This document shows, in pieces, positions 53,129 through 62,120 of a stretch of 64,000 nucleotides of DNA. The translations under genes were made by a program, and so were the position numbers. Numbering within the stretch: position 1 is the first letter of the stretch; the number at the start of each line of letters is the position of its first letter. The stretch lies in contig JABCZR010000021.1 in the NCBI GenBank assembly GCA_013289585.1, forward strand, positions 44,951-108,950, written 5' to 3'. Source of the stretch: Acidobacteriota bacterium (GTDB taxonomy: Bacteria > Acidobacteriota > Terriglobia > Acidiferrales > UBA7541). Under the pieces are notes generated by a model. It did not search any database. It was not told where the DNA came from and saw only the letters and a program-made list of their open reading frames with translations.

Positions 53129-55843
53129 TTACGTGGTTCCTACTGTCCTCGCAAAAGCGCTTGATTTGCCAGCAACCAGAACTTGATGCTCATCGAGACG
53201 GCCGAAAAGCTCGATCAGCTTTGCGACCACGCCCGTCCATCCGGTCTGATGGCTCGCTCCCAGACCCGCGCCGTTATCGCCGTGGAAATACTCATAAAAC
53301 AGGATGTAATCCTTCCATTGCGCATCGGTCTGGAATTTCTCCGTGCCGCCGAACACCGGCCGCCGCCCGGATTTATCCCGCAGGAATATCCGGGTCAGAC
53401 GGTTGGCAATTTCCCGAGCGACCTCAAACAGGTTCATCAATGTGCTCGAGCCAGTCGGGCATTCGATTTTGAAGTTGTCACCGTAATAAATATAGAACGA
53501 CAACAGAGCGCGGATCAGCAGTGCGTTCACCGGCATCCATATCGGACCACGCCAGTTAGAATTTCCACCGAACATTCCGGTGTCGGACTCCGCCGGCAGA
53601 TAGTTCACCCGGTATTCTTGGCCCTCGACGTTGACGACAAAGGGATGTTCTTCATGGAAGCGGGACAGGGCTCGTATCCCATAAGGACTCAAGAATTCTT
53701 TCTCGTCGAGCATGCGCGTCAGAATTCGGCGTAACCTGTTCTCATTCACCAAGGCAGCCATACCACGCTCGCCATATCCAAAATGGCCGGGCCCGGTCGC
53801 ATGTATGCTCTCTTTGAGTTCGGGCATCCGTGCGTAGCGTTCCGTTAGGATCTTCACTACTCGAGGGCACCGATCGCGCTGCCACGGTTCGATCACGGTG
53901 GTGGCACACAAGGGCAGTAGTCCGACCATGGAGCGAACCTTTAGCCGCCTGGCGGTACCGTCCGGGAGCCGCAGGACGTCGTAATAGAAACCATCCTCTT
54001 CGTCCCACATACCCTCAGGACCAGTCTGATTCATGGCGCGTGCAATCCAAATGAAATGCTCGGCAAACTTCAGGGCCATGTCTTCATACATGGGGTCGTG
54101 AGCGGTCAACTCAATGGCTATCTCCAACATGTTCTGGGAGAACATTGACACCCACGCCGTGCCGTCGGCCTGCTCGAGGCAGCCACCCGTGGGCAGTGGG
54201 GAGCTACGGTCGAAGACGCCGATGTTGTCCAGCCCAAGGAACCCGCCTTCAAAAAGGTTCTTGCCAAATCGGTCTTTTCGATTCACCCACCAGCTGAAGT
54301 TCAGCATCAGCTTCGAAAAAGATCGCTTGAGAAACTCCAGATCGCCTTGGCCCTTGAGAGCCTGCTCGGTCCGGTAAAGGAAGATAGTGGCCCATGCGTG
54401 CACAGGTGGATTGACGTCGCTGAAGTTCCACTCGTATGCCGGGATCTGGCCGGTCGGATGCAGGAAGAACTCCTGTAGCATCAGATCGAGCTGTTCCTTT
54501 GCGAAATCCACATCTACCGTGGACAGCGCGATGGCGTGGAACGCCAGGTCCCACGCCGCAAACCACGGGTATTCCCATTTGTCTGGCATCGAGATGATGT
54601 TTTGATTCACCATGTGAAACCATTCGCTGTTTCGCATGGATCGTGCGCCCGGCTTCATCGGATCGTCACCATGCTCCGTGAGCCATTTGTCTACATCAAA
54701 GAAGAAATATTGTTTGGACCACAGCATCCCGGCCAGCGCCTGGCGCATGACCAGGGCTTCATCTTTACTGACGCGCTCCGGTGTGATGGCTCGATAGAAT
54801 TCATCTGCTTCGTTTTGACGGGTCTGCACGATTTCGGCAAAGCTCTTGAAGGGATCGCCCATCGCCGTAGGCGCCAGATCGCTCAGCCGCAGACGGACGG
54901 TGGCTGTCTTTCCTGCACCCACATTCAACTCATGGTGTGCCGCGCATTTAGTTCCCGTTTTCTCGGGGTTGACGGCGTTGTGATTTCCTTCAACCACGTA
55001 GTTGTTGATCCCGTCTTTCACATACGGACTGGCATTGTCCGTGCCAAAGACCCGTTTGTTATTAGTCTCATTTTCTGTGAACAGGAGTGGAACTTCTCCT
55101 TCGCAGTACAGATACCTCTCGCCCAATTCCGCGTGTGACGCCGCAACAGCCTGTACGCCTCTCCGGCCAGACACCTGCTTCAGGGACGGCTTGGGTGTAC
55201 CTGGCCACCATGTCCAGATGTTGCGGAACCAAAGTGTCGGCAGGACATGTAATAGGGCCGGCTCAGGCCCGCGATTAGCCACGCTGATCTGGATAAGGAG
55301 GTCCTCTGGAGTCTGCTTGGCATATTCCACGAAGACATCGAAGTAGCGATCATCCTTAAAGACACCCGTGTCCAACAGTTCGTACTCCATGTCGCCACGA
55401 TTGCGCCGCTTGTTCGACTCGATCAAATCACTGTAAGGAAACGCCGCCTGCGGATACTTGTACAGGTACTTCATGTAGGAATGCGTGGGCGTGTTATCCA
55501 GGTAGAAGTAATATTCCTTTACGTCTTCGCCGTGATTGGCTTCGCTATTCGTCAGCCCGAACATACGTTCTTTGAGGATGGGATCTTTGCCATTCCACAG
55601 ACCTACGCTAAAGCAGAGCAGCTGTTTTTCATCACTGATCCCGGCTAGACCATCCTCGCCCCAATGATAGGCGCGGGAGCGGGCCTGGTCATGAGTGAAA
55701 TAGTCCCAGGCATTACCGTCCTGGCTGTAGTCCTCGCGAACTGTTCCCCACTGCCGCTCGCTGAGATAGGGGCCCCATTTTCTCCATGGTGTCTTTGATG
55801 TGCGGGCTTGTTCGAGTCTGCCAAGTTCGTGATTTTGGGGCAT
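53129..55843 (-). CDS. GH63-type glucosidase (MGH1-like domain)
   Basis: 904 residues, fully open. Conserved features include SYMKYLYKYPQAAFPYSDL near the N-terminus, WEYPWFAAWDLAFHAIALS in the middle, PPVHAWATIFLYRTEQ and LDNIGVFDRSSPLPTGG, all typical of GH63/MGH1-like (alpha/alpha)6 barrels that act on alpha-glucosides. The Asp and Glu residues in AWDLAFH and EWN-type segments could be catalytic but were not assigned. No signal peptide, so it is probably cytoplasmic. GGAGGATGAGTC precedes the ATG. Confidence 0.9.
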   Translation of the reverse strand: MPQNHELGRLEQARTSKTPWRKWGPYLSERQWGTVREDYSQDGNAWDYFTHDQARSRAYHWGEDGLAGISDEKQLLCFSVGLWNGKDPILKERMFGLTNSEANHGEDVKEYYFYLDNTPTHSYMKYLYKYPQAAFPYSDLIESNKRRNRGDMEYELLDTGVFKDDRYFDVFVEYAKQTPEDLLIQISVANRGPEPALLHVLPTLWFRNIWTWWPGTPKPSLKQVSGRRGVQAVAASHAELGERYLYCEGEVPLLFTENETNNKRVFGTDNASPYVKDGINNYVVEGNHNAVNPEKTGTKCAAHHELNVGAGKTATVRLRLSDLAPTAMGDPFKSFAEIVQTRQNEADEFYRAITPERVSKDEALVMRQALAGMLWSKQYFFFDVDKWLTEHGDDPMKPGARSMRNSEWFHMVNQNIISMPDKWEYPWFAAWDLAFHAIALSTVDVDFAKEQLDLMLQEFFLHPTGQIPAYEWNFSDVNPPVHAWATIFLYRTEQALKGQGDLEFLKRSFSKLMLNFSWWVNRKDRFGKNLFEGGFLGLDNIGVFDRSSPLPTGGCLEQADGTAWVSMFSQNMLEIAIELTAHDPMYEDMALKFAEHFIWIARAMNQTGPEGMWDEEDGFYYDVLRLPDGTARRLKVRSMVGLLPLCATTVIEPWQRDRCPRVVKILTERYARMPELKESIHATGPGHFGYGERGMAALVNENRLRRILTRMLDEKEFLSPYGIRALSRFHEEHPFVVNVEGQEYRVNYLPAESDTGMFGGNSNWRGPIWMPVNALLIRALLSFYIYYGDNFKIECPTGSSTLMNLFEVAREIANRLTRIFLRDKSGRRPVFGGTEKFQTDAQWKDYILFYEYFHGDNGAGLGASHQTGWTGVVAKLIELFGRLDEHQVLVAGKSSAFARTVGTT

Positions 55844-56079
55844 GACTCATCCTCCTTAGCGATCCGTCTGGGTGGAGTCCAACGGGGGACGTATGCCAAC
55901 TGGAAGGTTATGCTTCATCACGAGGAATTCACAACTGTTAAAAATAGCAGGTCACGATGAACCCAGGGAAGCGCCCAACGTCTGATCATAGTATCAGGCG
56001 CGATAGTAATATTGGCCGGTTTCAATGTCGAACTTACAGCTGGGCCGCTCTTTGAATGTCCGAGTCCGCATCGGAGATC

Positions 56080-56412
56080 TCACATACCACTTCCAACTTG
56101 AACGATTTCCCGAGGCTTGATGTTCGCGAGGGCCAAAGCGAGTGCTGGAAATGTTTGGCGCAGGTGCTCTAGGCGATTGGAGGGCGATTGGAGAACTACG
56201 ATAGCGATTCTGCGACCCGCCAGGTTCTGTTGGTAGAGGAGATTTGTATCCACTGTGACGAGGACGTCAAAAGCAGCTTCTGCGAGGCTTAAAAGTTCGC
56301 CGTTCTGTTTTCCAGACCACCCCGCTTCTTGAACGGTACGACATTCGTGGCCGTGATTTACAAGGTGCTTCTTGAGCGCTCGTGGGGCGCACTCGTCAAC
56401 AAGAACTCTCAT
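56080..56412 (-). CDS. DUF5615 PIN-like toxin
   Basis: 110 residues. A PIN-like fold with acidic residues in MRVLVDECAPRALK and VTVDTNLLYQQNL, the usual pattern of Mut7-C/DUF5615 proteins proposed as RNases. The ATG overlaps the stop of the DUF433 gene (ATGA), the standard toxin-antitoxin layout. Activity is inferred. Confidence 0.85.
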   Translation of the reverse strand: MRVLVDECAPRALKKHLVNHGHECRTVQEAGWSGKQNGELLSLAEAAFDVLVTVDTNLLYQQNLAGRRIAIVVLQSPSNRLEHLRQTFPALALALANIKPREIVQVGSGM

Positions 56413-56630
56413 TTAAGCTGTGCGACAAGGCTCAGCCGTGCTTCCTCGATGCCAGCAATGGCAAGTTCGCGGCTGACGCTAGGATACTGTTCCAGGAACT
56501 GATCCAACGTGTCGCCCCCTTCCAGATAGTCAGTTAAGACCTTGAAAGGAACGCGGGTTCCCCGGAACACAGGCTCTCCGCCAAGGATATCCGGATCTTT
56601 GATGATTACATTCACAGAGACAGTCGCCAT
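56409..56630 (-). CDS. DUF433 antitoxin
   Basis: 73 residues. The family signature includes DPDILGGEPVFRGTRVPFKVL and a helix-turn-helix in DTLDQFLEQYPSVSRELAI. DUF433 proteins pair with PIN-like toxins and are expected to bind DNA and the toxin. The gene is first of the pair and overlaps the toxin start by 4 bases. GGAGG is 6 bases or so upstream of the ATG (GCGCAGGAGGTTCGCC ATG). Confidence 0.87.
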   Translation of the reverse strand: MATVSVNVIIKDPDILGGEPVFRGTRVPFKVLTDYLEGGDTLDQFLEQYPSVSRELAIAGIEEARLSLVAQLK

Positions 56631-56880
56631 GGCGAACCTCCTGCGCGCTTTCCGATTATCTCATCCATCCACGACAGCAGCCCCGAAAAGTTAAACTCGT
56701 CCGGCGTGACGTTTGATTCTAAACCACATACGCAAAACCCGCGTATGCGACGCCAACGTTGTGCTCATCTTGAAAGGGTCGGCCCCCCGCTGCCGACCGA
56801 ATGGCTCGCATAAGCTATCTTTTTGCTGAACCAGCCATAGCTGTAGGTCTGGCGAGCGATCCCAGCGAACGACGGATACT

Positions 56881-57234
56881 TCACATTTCAAACCCGAGTT
56901 CTTTTGCACGGGCGGAGAAGTCTGCAGCCTTTTTAGGATCCGGTTGTATATCAGGTAGCCCCGTTGTGTAAATGGTTGCCAAGTTCTGGCAGGCCAAACC
57001 GGATAGATGCTCCTCTCGAATATTCTGTTGAGCAACCTTAGAATAGAGTTCGATGGCTTTTCCCCCGTCAATAAGCACACCCCAGCCAAAATGATAAAGA
57101 TTTGCCAGGTTGCACAGCGCCTTCGGATTGCCGGATTCAGCTAAGGGCATCAATAACTTTTGCGCTTCCAGATAGTTGCCTTTTTCTATCATTTCAATAG
57201 CACGTTCTACCTCTGGAGTGTTAAGGCTTGCCAT
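56881..57234 (-). CDS. Sel1-like repeat protein
   Basis: 117 residues made of Sel1/TPR-type helices: ALCNLANLYHFGWGVLIDGG followed by CQNLATIYTTGLPDIQPDP. These adapters bind other proteins. The gene lies 117 bases downstream of an Rhs remnant on the same strand, so it could be an immunity or accessory gene of that element, although no toxin domain is recognisable. The upstream 250 bases (56631-56880) downstream of it hold no gene that I can support. Confidence 0.7.
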   Translation of the reverse strand: MASLNTPEVERAIEMIEKGNYLEAQKLLMPLAESGNPKALCNLANLYHFGWGVLIDGGKAIELYSKVAQQNIREEHLSGLACQNLATIYTTGLPDIQPDPKKAADFSARAKELGFEM

Positions 57235-57351
57235 GGTCGCTCCCTACTAGTCTTACGTCTCAAATGGTCCAGGTTTTCTTTATGTAATCGATATCGTCGT
57301 TGTTCGCGTGACCGGTGCGACAAATAGGACGAATAATGGAAGCTCCAGGTC

Positions 57352-57939
57352 CTAGGTTGCGGGAATGGGACCGCCCGCGAGAGCTGATATTGTTGACAGT
57401 ATGATAAGTGTCAAAGGAATAGGATTGGGATTGGGCACTTTTTTCTTGCATGGTTCGTCGTTTCGGCAATCGGGGTGGATTTCCTCAGTATGCACAAGGC
57501 CGGTGATGGGATCAACGCTTGGGCAGGGCCTCAATACATGTTGAGGAAAAGTAACTATAGCTCCGTAACCTCGACATCTATACATGCATGTCATACATGG
57601 CCCCCCATGATACTGAGAACCCACGAAGCTACAACCTGCTTTCCCAGTTGGAACGGTCGGTAGCTTAGGTTCCGACGGAGTGGGCGCTAGCCCGATTGGA
57701 TCTACAAAATTGGCTGGATTGTTTCTGACGTACCTGTAGAAATTAATTCCGCCTCGGAAATCAATCGGATCTTCGCTGAGGAAGCGCCCGGTCGATTGAT
57801 CGCAGTATCTGGCGCGGCAGTACGATGCCTGTGGATTTCTCCGACCTCTTTCGTCAGGCCAGTTCTGACCTGCCCTGAGGCCTGGCAGACCTTGCCCTGT
57901 GTTACTTCTTGGGCCGTTATGGGCATCATCTCTTTTATT
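57352..57939 (-). pseudogene. Rhs-repeat core fragment with Cys-rich tail
   Basis: The open frame lacks a start; its upstream limit is a stop at 57940-57942. Within it is the Rhs-associated core end: YCRARYCDQSTGRFLSEDPI, then DFRGGINFYRYVRNN and PANFVDPIGL. The tail is Cys-rich (PCMTCMYRCRGYG) and ends in a hydrophobic segment (TLIILSTISALAG). In intact Rhs proteins this core is followed by a variable toxin; here only about 110 residues of tail remain, with no recognised toxin fold. The rest of the large Rhs gene is absent, so it is a decayed or transferred remnant. Confidence 0.72.
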
Positions 57940-58054
57940 TTACGTTCCGGAAGAGTGCCCAACGTAAAGCTATCGGGACGGTGTGCCTATTAACGTTGCC
58001 CTAATCCTGGCGTCGCTACCTCTTTACTTCATTACTTCACAACCTCGTCTCAAT

Positions 58055-58363
58055 TCAGGATCTTCTCTCCCGGTCATCCGGCGCCGCCGCCACTCCCATC
58101 CTCCGCAGCTCATCGCCGTAATACTTCTTGAACAGCACGTCCCACTCTTCGCTGCCTTCCAGGATTTCCTTCTTCTGCGAAGTAATCTTCTTGCGGACTT
58201 CCAGCTCTACCTTCTCTTCTTCCTTCAGCGCGCCCGTCAGGATCAGCACCACCTGCTGCCGGATGGTGTCCCGGTCATCCACGAATTCCACATCGGCGCT
58301 ATCCACCAGCACTTCCGTGATCTGGTGCGACAATCTCACAATCTTTTCCCGGCTAATTCTCAT
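58055..58363 (-). CDS. DUF507 protein, second of pair
   Basis: 102 residues. The N-terminus (MRISREKIVRLSHQITEVL) and the C-terminal EEWDVLFKKYYGDELRRMG fit the DUF507 family, small helical proteins of unknown role. It is 104 bases downstream of a related gene. No membrane segment. The C-terminus is basic and disordered. Confidence 0.85.
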   Translation of the reverse strand: MRISREKIVRLSHQITEVLVDSADVEFVDDRDTIRQQVVLILTGALKEEEKVELEVRKKITSQKKEILEGSEEWDVLFKKYYGDELRRMGVAAAPDDRERRS

Positions 58364-58420
58364 CCACCCTCTTCCCCATCATTCTTCGGGAGCTTCCCTG
58401 CCCCCGCTTCGCGCCGTTTC

Positions 58421-58468
58421 CATTTCAATTTTCCAATTTCGAGTTTCGATTTTCTGATTTCCATTTTC
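58421..58468. repeat. TTTC-rich degenerate tract between DUF507 genes
   Basis: Repeats of TTTCAATTTTCC, TTTCGAGTTTCG and TTTCTGATTTCC make a pyrimidine-rich tract upstream of the second DUF507 gene. It resembles the tract at 46807-46866 but the unit differs. The tract touches the 3' end of the first DUF507 gene. Confidence 0.5.
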
Positions 58469-58749
58469 TAACGAAGGATCAATTTCCGTTCCCGCGCCAG
58501 TTGCTGCTTCGCCTTCTTGTACATCTCCTGATAGGAAACTCCCGTGCGCCGCATTTCATCCTGGTGCTCCACCAGGATATTCCGCACTTCTTCGTTCAGC
58601 CGGTCCTCGACGGTAAGTTCTTCCGTCATCCGCAGCCTTACGCGATTGGCCAGCGCAGCGGCATCCTTCACTTCAATGTGCCCGCCTTCCACCAGCTGTT
58701 TCACGACTTCTTTCGCCATGTGCGCGACGTAATCCCGGACAATCAGCAT
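58468..58749 (-). CDS. DUF507 protein, first of pair
   Basis: 93 residues. It has the DUF507 pattern VRDYVAHMAKEVVKQLVEGG and EELTVEDRLNEEVRNILVEHQDEM. It shares family features with the next gene, so the two probably arose by duplication and may form a complex. The start ATG is at 58749. There is no gene between it and the promoter of tRNA-Val. Confidence 0.85.
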   Translation of the reverse strand: MLIVRDYVAHMAKEVVKQLVEGGHIEVKDAAALANRVRLRMTEELTVEDRLNEEVRNILVEHQDEMRRTGVSYQEMYKKAKQQLARERKLILR

Positions 58750-59026
58750 CTCTGTATGCGTCCTTTGCGTTCAAACAAGAAAACGAGTTTACTGGCTGCG
58801 CCAATAAAGTGCAAGGAAGCCCCGCCAATCGCCCGCAAATCAGCAGCTCTACGCGCGCATCGTCGCCACGCCGCCCTTCGCCCCAGCCTGCAATTTCGCT
58901 GTTGTCCGGGCGCAGCATCGCCGCGCCCTTCAACGCGATTCGGCGATCAATTCCGATATTGGAGCGGAGTCCCACAAAACAAAACGCGCCCATTTCGCGC
59001 TCGCGCTGGCGCCACTTCCCTGCGCG
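58750..59026. other. Non-coding stretch between DUF507 and the tRNA-Val promoter
   Basis: About 280 bases. No frame has a convincing start, ribosome binding site and protein-like composition. It should hold the DUF507 promoter on the minus strand, but I could not pick a hexamer pair. Confidence 0.5.
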
Positions 59027-59055
59027 TTGACGCTTCGCGCCGCTTCCTGTACGAT
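59027..59055 (+). promoter_or_regulatory. Sigma70-type promoter for tRNA-Val and tRNA-Asp
   Basis: TTGACG (59027-59032) and TACGAT (59050-59055) are separated by 17 bases, 15 bases before the tRNA-Val start. The layout matches that of the tRNA-Phe promoter in this window. Confidence 0.7.
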
Positions 59056-59070
59056 GAATTGGAATTGGTT

Positions 59071-59146
59071 GGGCGCTTAGCTCAGCGGTTAGAGCGTTCG
59101 GTTTACACCCGAAAGGTCGTCCGTTCAAATCGGACAGTGCCCACCA
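59071..59146 (+). tRNA. tRNA-Val (TAC)
   Basis: Acceptor GGGCGCT pairs with AGTGCCC (one G-U), D stem GCTC/GAGC, anticodon stem TTCGG/CCGAA around TTTACAC, and T stem GTCCG/CGGAC. The anticodon TAC reads Val. CCA is encoded at 59144-59146. Confidence 0.96.
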
Positions 59147-59169
59147 CTGTGACGCTTCAACCCTTCAGC

Positions 59170-59246
59170 GGGGACGTAGTTCAGTTGGTTAGAACGCTGC
59201 CCTGTCACGGCAGAGGTCGCGAGTTCGAGTCTCGTCGTCCCCGCCA
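59170..59246 (+). tRNA. tRNA-Asp (GTC)
   Basis: Acceptor GGGGACG pairs with CGTCCCC, D stem GTTC/GAAC, anticodon stem CTGCC/GGCAG around CTGTCAC, T stem GCGAG/CTCGT. The anticodon GTC reads Asp, the discriminator is G, and CCA (59244-59246) is encoded. It lies 23 bases after tRNA-Val and is probably on the same transcript. Confidence 0.96.
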
Positions 59247-59257
59247 TTCATTCCAGA

Positions 59258-59274
59258 GAAGTTGCTTCAACTTC
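59258..59274 (+). terminator. Hairpin after tRNA-Asp
   Basis: GAAGTTG-CTT-CAACTTC is a perfect 7-bp stem 11 bases after the tRNA. No T-run follows, so it may be a processing or Rho-linked end rather than an intrinsic terminator. Confidence 0.45.
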
Positions 59275-59347
59275 GGCCAAACCATCGAGGACGCAAAAAG
59301 CCGCGCGTGGCGGCCCTGTCGCTTCCTTTTTCCGCTTTATTCTTTTG

Positions 59348-59569
59348 CTACATGGCGGCAGCTTCTTGCGTCGTAGCGCCTAACGATTCAGAAGTATCGG
59401 AAGAGAAGACCAACGACAGCACTGCGGCTTGCGCTTCATGCTTCGCGGGACTGATTGCCTGGGTATAAGGCGGATCAGCCAGATAAACATTTTGCGCTTC
59501 AGGGGCGTAGTGAGTGAATACCAGGTCGCTCACCTTAGCTTTCTCATGACAAGCAAAACAAGTTTTCAT
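59348..59569 (-). pseudogene. Cytochrome P460 C-terminal fragment
   Basis: 73 residues starting MKTCFACHEKAKVSDLVFTH. CFACH is a haem c attachment site and VFTHYAP closely follows the C-terminus of cytochrome P460 domains. The rest of such a protein (more than 100 residues) is missing: the in-frame upstream stop is only about 30 bases before the ATG. The remaining tail (YLADPPYTQAI onwards) has no family. This is probably a remnant. Confidence 0.6.
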
Positions 59570-59817
59570 AACCGCTTCGTCTGCTGTCTCTCACTCCAGC
59601 TGGACCATTTCATGCCGGGCACGTCAACACAACTGGGGCTCCGCAAAGTCCGCGTTGCACTTAACTCTAAACCTCTGTACTTTCTTGCATCGGCGCTGCG
59701 TCATGAATAAGCGAAGAAACCCATTCCGTAGCTGGCAAGTAAGCGGCGCAAGAACCAAGAGCATGGATAAGAGCGGGTGACGCGAACGCGAATACGCTCG
59801 CCACGAAGGATGAGCCA

Positions 59818-61956
59818 ATGAAACGAATCGCAATTGCAGTGGCGTGTGCATTACTCGCCTCCAGCCAGGTGCAAGGGCCTAACGCTCAGGCCCATTCCTC
59901 CGCTACAGGCGCCGAGCCTTCCTCGCAGGCTTCTAGTGCGGACTGGGCCGTTTATCACGGCAATCCGCACGGAACACACTATTCGACGCTCGATCAAATC
60001 AATACAAAGAACGTCAAACGCCTGAGGGTCGCGTGGACGTTTGAAACCGGTGATGGCGCCCCGACCAACGACATGGAAGGTGACACCATCGTCGTCAAAG
60101 GACGCATGTATTTCGCCTCTCCGAAGGGGCGCATTTTCAGTCTCAATGCGGCCACTGGCACGCAGAACTGGGTCTACGATCCGGCTGAGGGAGCACCGGT
60201 TAGCGGCAATGGGCGATTGCGCGGCGTTTGCTATTGGGCCGACGGAACTGATGAGCGGATTTTGTTCACCTCGCGCAATCGACTGATGGCGGTAGATGCC
60301 AACACCGGAAAACTGATCGAAAGTTTCGGCGATACCGGCAAGGTCGACCTGAGTCAGGACCTTGAGCGAGATCCACGCTCGGTATCGGTGAACGTCAATT
60401 CGCCCGGCGTGATCTACAAAGACCTCATTATCCTCGGTAGCACTGGCGCGACGCCCGGTCATATTCGCGCCTATAACGTGCGCACCGGACAGCTGAGGTG
60501 GATCTTCCACACGATCCCGCATCCCGGCGAATTTGGGTATGACACGTGGCCCAAGGATGCGTGGAAGACTGCGAATGGTGCCAACGCATGGTCCGGTCTG
60601 AGCCTCGATCCTGAGCGCGGCATTGTCTACCTTCCGCTGGCGTCAGCGGGCATGGGATTTAAGGATTTCTACGGCGCCGATCGCGAGGGCAATACGCTCT
60701 TTGGCACCTCGCTGGTGGCGCTTGACGCCAATACCGGCAAGCGTCTGTGGCACCATCAGCTCGTGGAACACGATGTGTGGGATCGCGATCCACCGACGCC
60801 ACCGACGCTCGTCACCGTTCGCCGTGACGGTCGGGACATTCCTGCTGTAGCCCAGATTATGAAGTACGGTTTCGTCTGGGTGTTCGACAGGGTCACGGGC
60901 GAAAACCTGTTTCCGGTCCAGGAGGTTTCCGTCTTTCCAAGCACCATTCCGGGCGAAAAGCTCGCGACACGCCAGACCTTGCCTGCGGCGCCTGAACCGT
61001 TCGCTCGTCAGCGACTCACGGAGGAGACGTTGACCCAGCGCACGCCCGCCGCCAACGCGGCGGTGCGGGCGCACCTGGCGACGCTGAGCAACCGTGGCCG
61101 CTTTGATCCACCCTCGCTCGAGGGCACCGTCATCTTTCCGGGACTGGATGGTGGCGGCGAATATGGCGGCGCTGCCTGGGACCCCGAGACCGGCATTCTC
61201 TATATCAACTCCAACGAACAAGCCTACATCCTGCAGTTGCGGGCGCAGGTCAAGAAGACCAGCGGCGAGGCCTCTGCTGCCGAGATCTACAACGCCTCCT
61301 GCGCCGGTTGCCACGGCGTCGACCGCAAGGGCAACCCCCCGTCGTTCCCCGCATTGCTTGGACTGACCAAGCGGATGGCGAGCCAGCAGATCGCACAAAT
61401 GATTGCCCATGGATCGGGGAGGATGCCCGGATTTGAAGGCAGCCTGAGCAAGACTCAGATCGACGGCCTGACGACTTACATCAGTGATGACAACTCGAAG
61501 CCGGCGACTACAACTGACAACGCGAGCGCGAACGTCGACTATGTGTTCCAAGGCTATACAAAGTTCCTGGACCCGGATGGCTACCCTGCGGTCAGCACGC
61601 CGTGGGGCACGCTGAATGCGTTGAATCTCAACACGGGTCGATATGTCTGGCAGATTCCGTTCGGTGATTATCCGGAGTTGAATGACCCCACCACCGGCAG
61701 TGAGAACTATGGTGGGGGAATCGTCACGAAAGGCGGCATCTTTTTCATCGCCGCAACTGTCTACGACAACAAGGTCCGCGCGTTCGACAAGCTGACGGGC
61801 AAGCTCCTGTGGGAAGACACGATGCCGACATCGAGCATTGCCACGCCCTCGACGTATGCCGTTAACGGCAAGCAGTATTTTGCGGTGTCCTCCGGCGGTG
61901 GTAAGAATCCCAAGCTGAAGGTCGGCGGTGGCATCATTGCCTATGCTCTGCCTTAG
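59818..61956 (+). CDS. PQQ-dependent dehydrogenase with inserted cytochrome c domain
   Basis: 712 residues. A signal peptide (about 3-24) is followed by an eight-bladed propeller typical of quinoprotein dehydrogenases, with WAVYHGNPHGTHYSTLDQI at its start and repeated tryptophan-docking strands such as LNAATGTQNWVYD. A haem c motif CAGCH (Cys495, Cys498, His499) lies inside the propeller, followed by MASQQIAQMIAHGSGRMPGF, where the Met could be the axial ligand. It should oxidise a sugar or alcohol in the periplasm and pass electrons to a cytochrome chain. Substrate is unknown. Confidence 0.9.
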   Translation: MKRIAIAVACALLASSQVQGPNAQAHSSATGAEPSSQASSADWAVYHGNPHGTHYSTLDQINTKNVKRLRVAWTFETGDGAPTNDMEGDTIVVKGRMYFASPKGRIFSLNAATGTQNWVYDPAEGAPVSGNGRLRGVCYWADGTDERILFTSRNRLMAVDANTGKLIESFGDTGKVDLSQDLERDPRSVSVNVNSPGVIYKDLIILGSTGATPGHIRAYNVRTGQLRWIFHTIPHPGEFGYDTWPKDAWKTANGANAWSGLSLDPERGIVYLPLASAGMGFKDFYGADREGNTLFGTSLVALDANTGKRLWHHQLVEHDVWDRDPPTPPTLVTVRRDGRDIPAVAQIMKYGFVWVFDRVTGENLFPVQEVSVFPSTIPGEKLATRQTLPAAPEPFARQRLTEETLTQRTPAANAAVRAHLATLSNRGRFDPPSLEGTVIFPGLDGGGEYGGAAWDPETGILYINSNEQAYILQLRAQVKKTSGEASAAEIYNASCAGCHGVDRKGNPPSFPALLGLTKRMASQQIAQMIAHGSGRMPGFEGSLSKTQIDGLTTYISDDNSKPATTTDNASANVDYVFQGYTKFLDPDGYPAVSTPWGTLNALNLNTGRYVWQIPFGDYPELNDPTTGSENYGGGIVTKGGIFFIAATVYDNKVRAFDKLTGKLLWEDTMPTSSIATPSTYAVNGKQYFAVSSGGGKNPKLKVGGGIIAYALP

Positions 61957-62120
61957 GGCCCGATCTCTTTACCCCATCCCCCGGGAATCATCGATGGTGA
62001 TGCTCAAGAGGACAGGGCGACGTCGTAGCAGCACAGCCGTAACGATTCGGACGGTTGCTGAGCAGGCGGTGTATCCATGATGACGGTCTCGAACGTCATC
62101 CCGCAGCGCAACGGAGAACC

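Noticed and set aside
56691..57089. 132-residue minus-strand frame downstream of the Sel1 gene
   Set aside because: It overlaps the Sel1 gene in another phase and its protein is rich in Trp and Arg without a motif.
57260..57469. 69-residue minus-strand frame over the Rhs tail
   Set aside because: It overlaps the Rhs frame in another phase and contains no recognisable motif; the choice of frame for the tail is itself uncertain.
57702..57962. 86-residue minus-strand frame over the Rhs core
   Set aside because: It is the wrong phase; the Rhs core motif is in the frame that ends at 57352.
58673..59128. Long minus-strand frame between DUF507 and tRNA-Val
   Set aside because: It overlaps the DUF507 gene and the tRNA, has many Arg/Gly/Cys shadows and no ribosome binding site.
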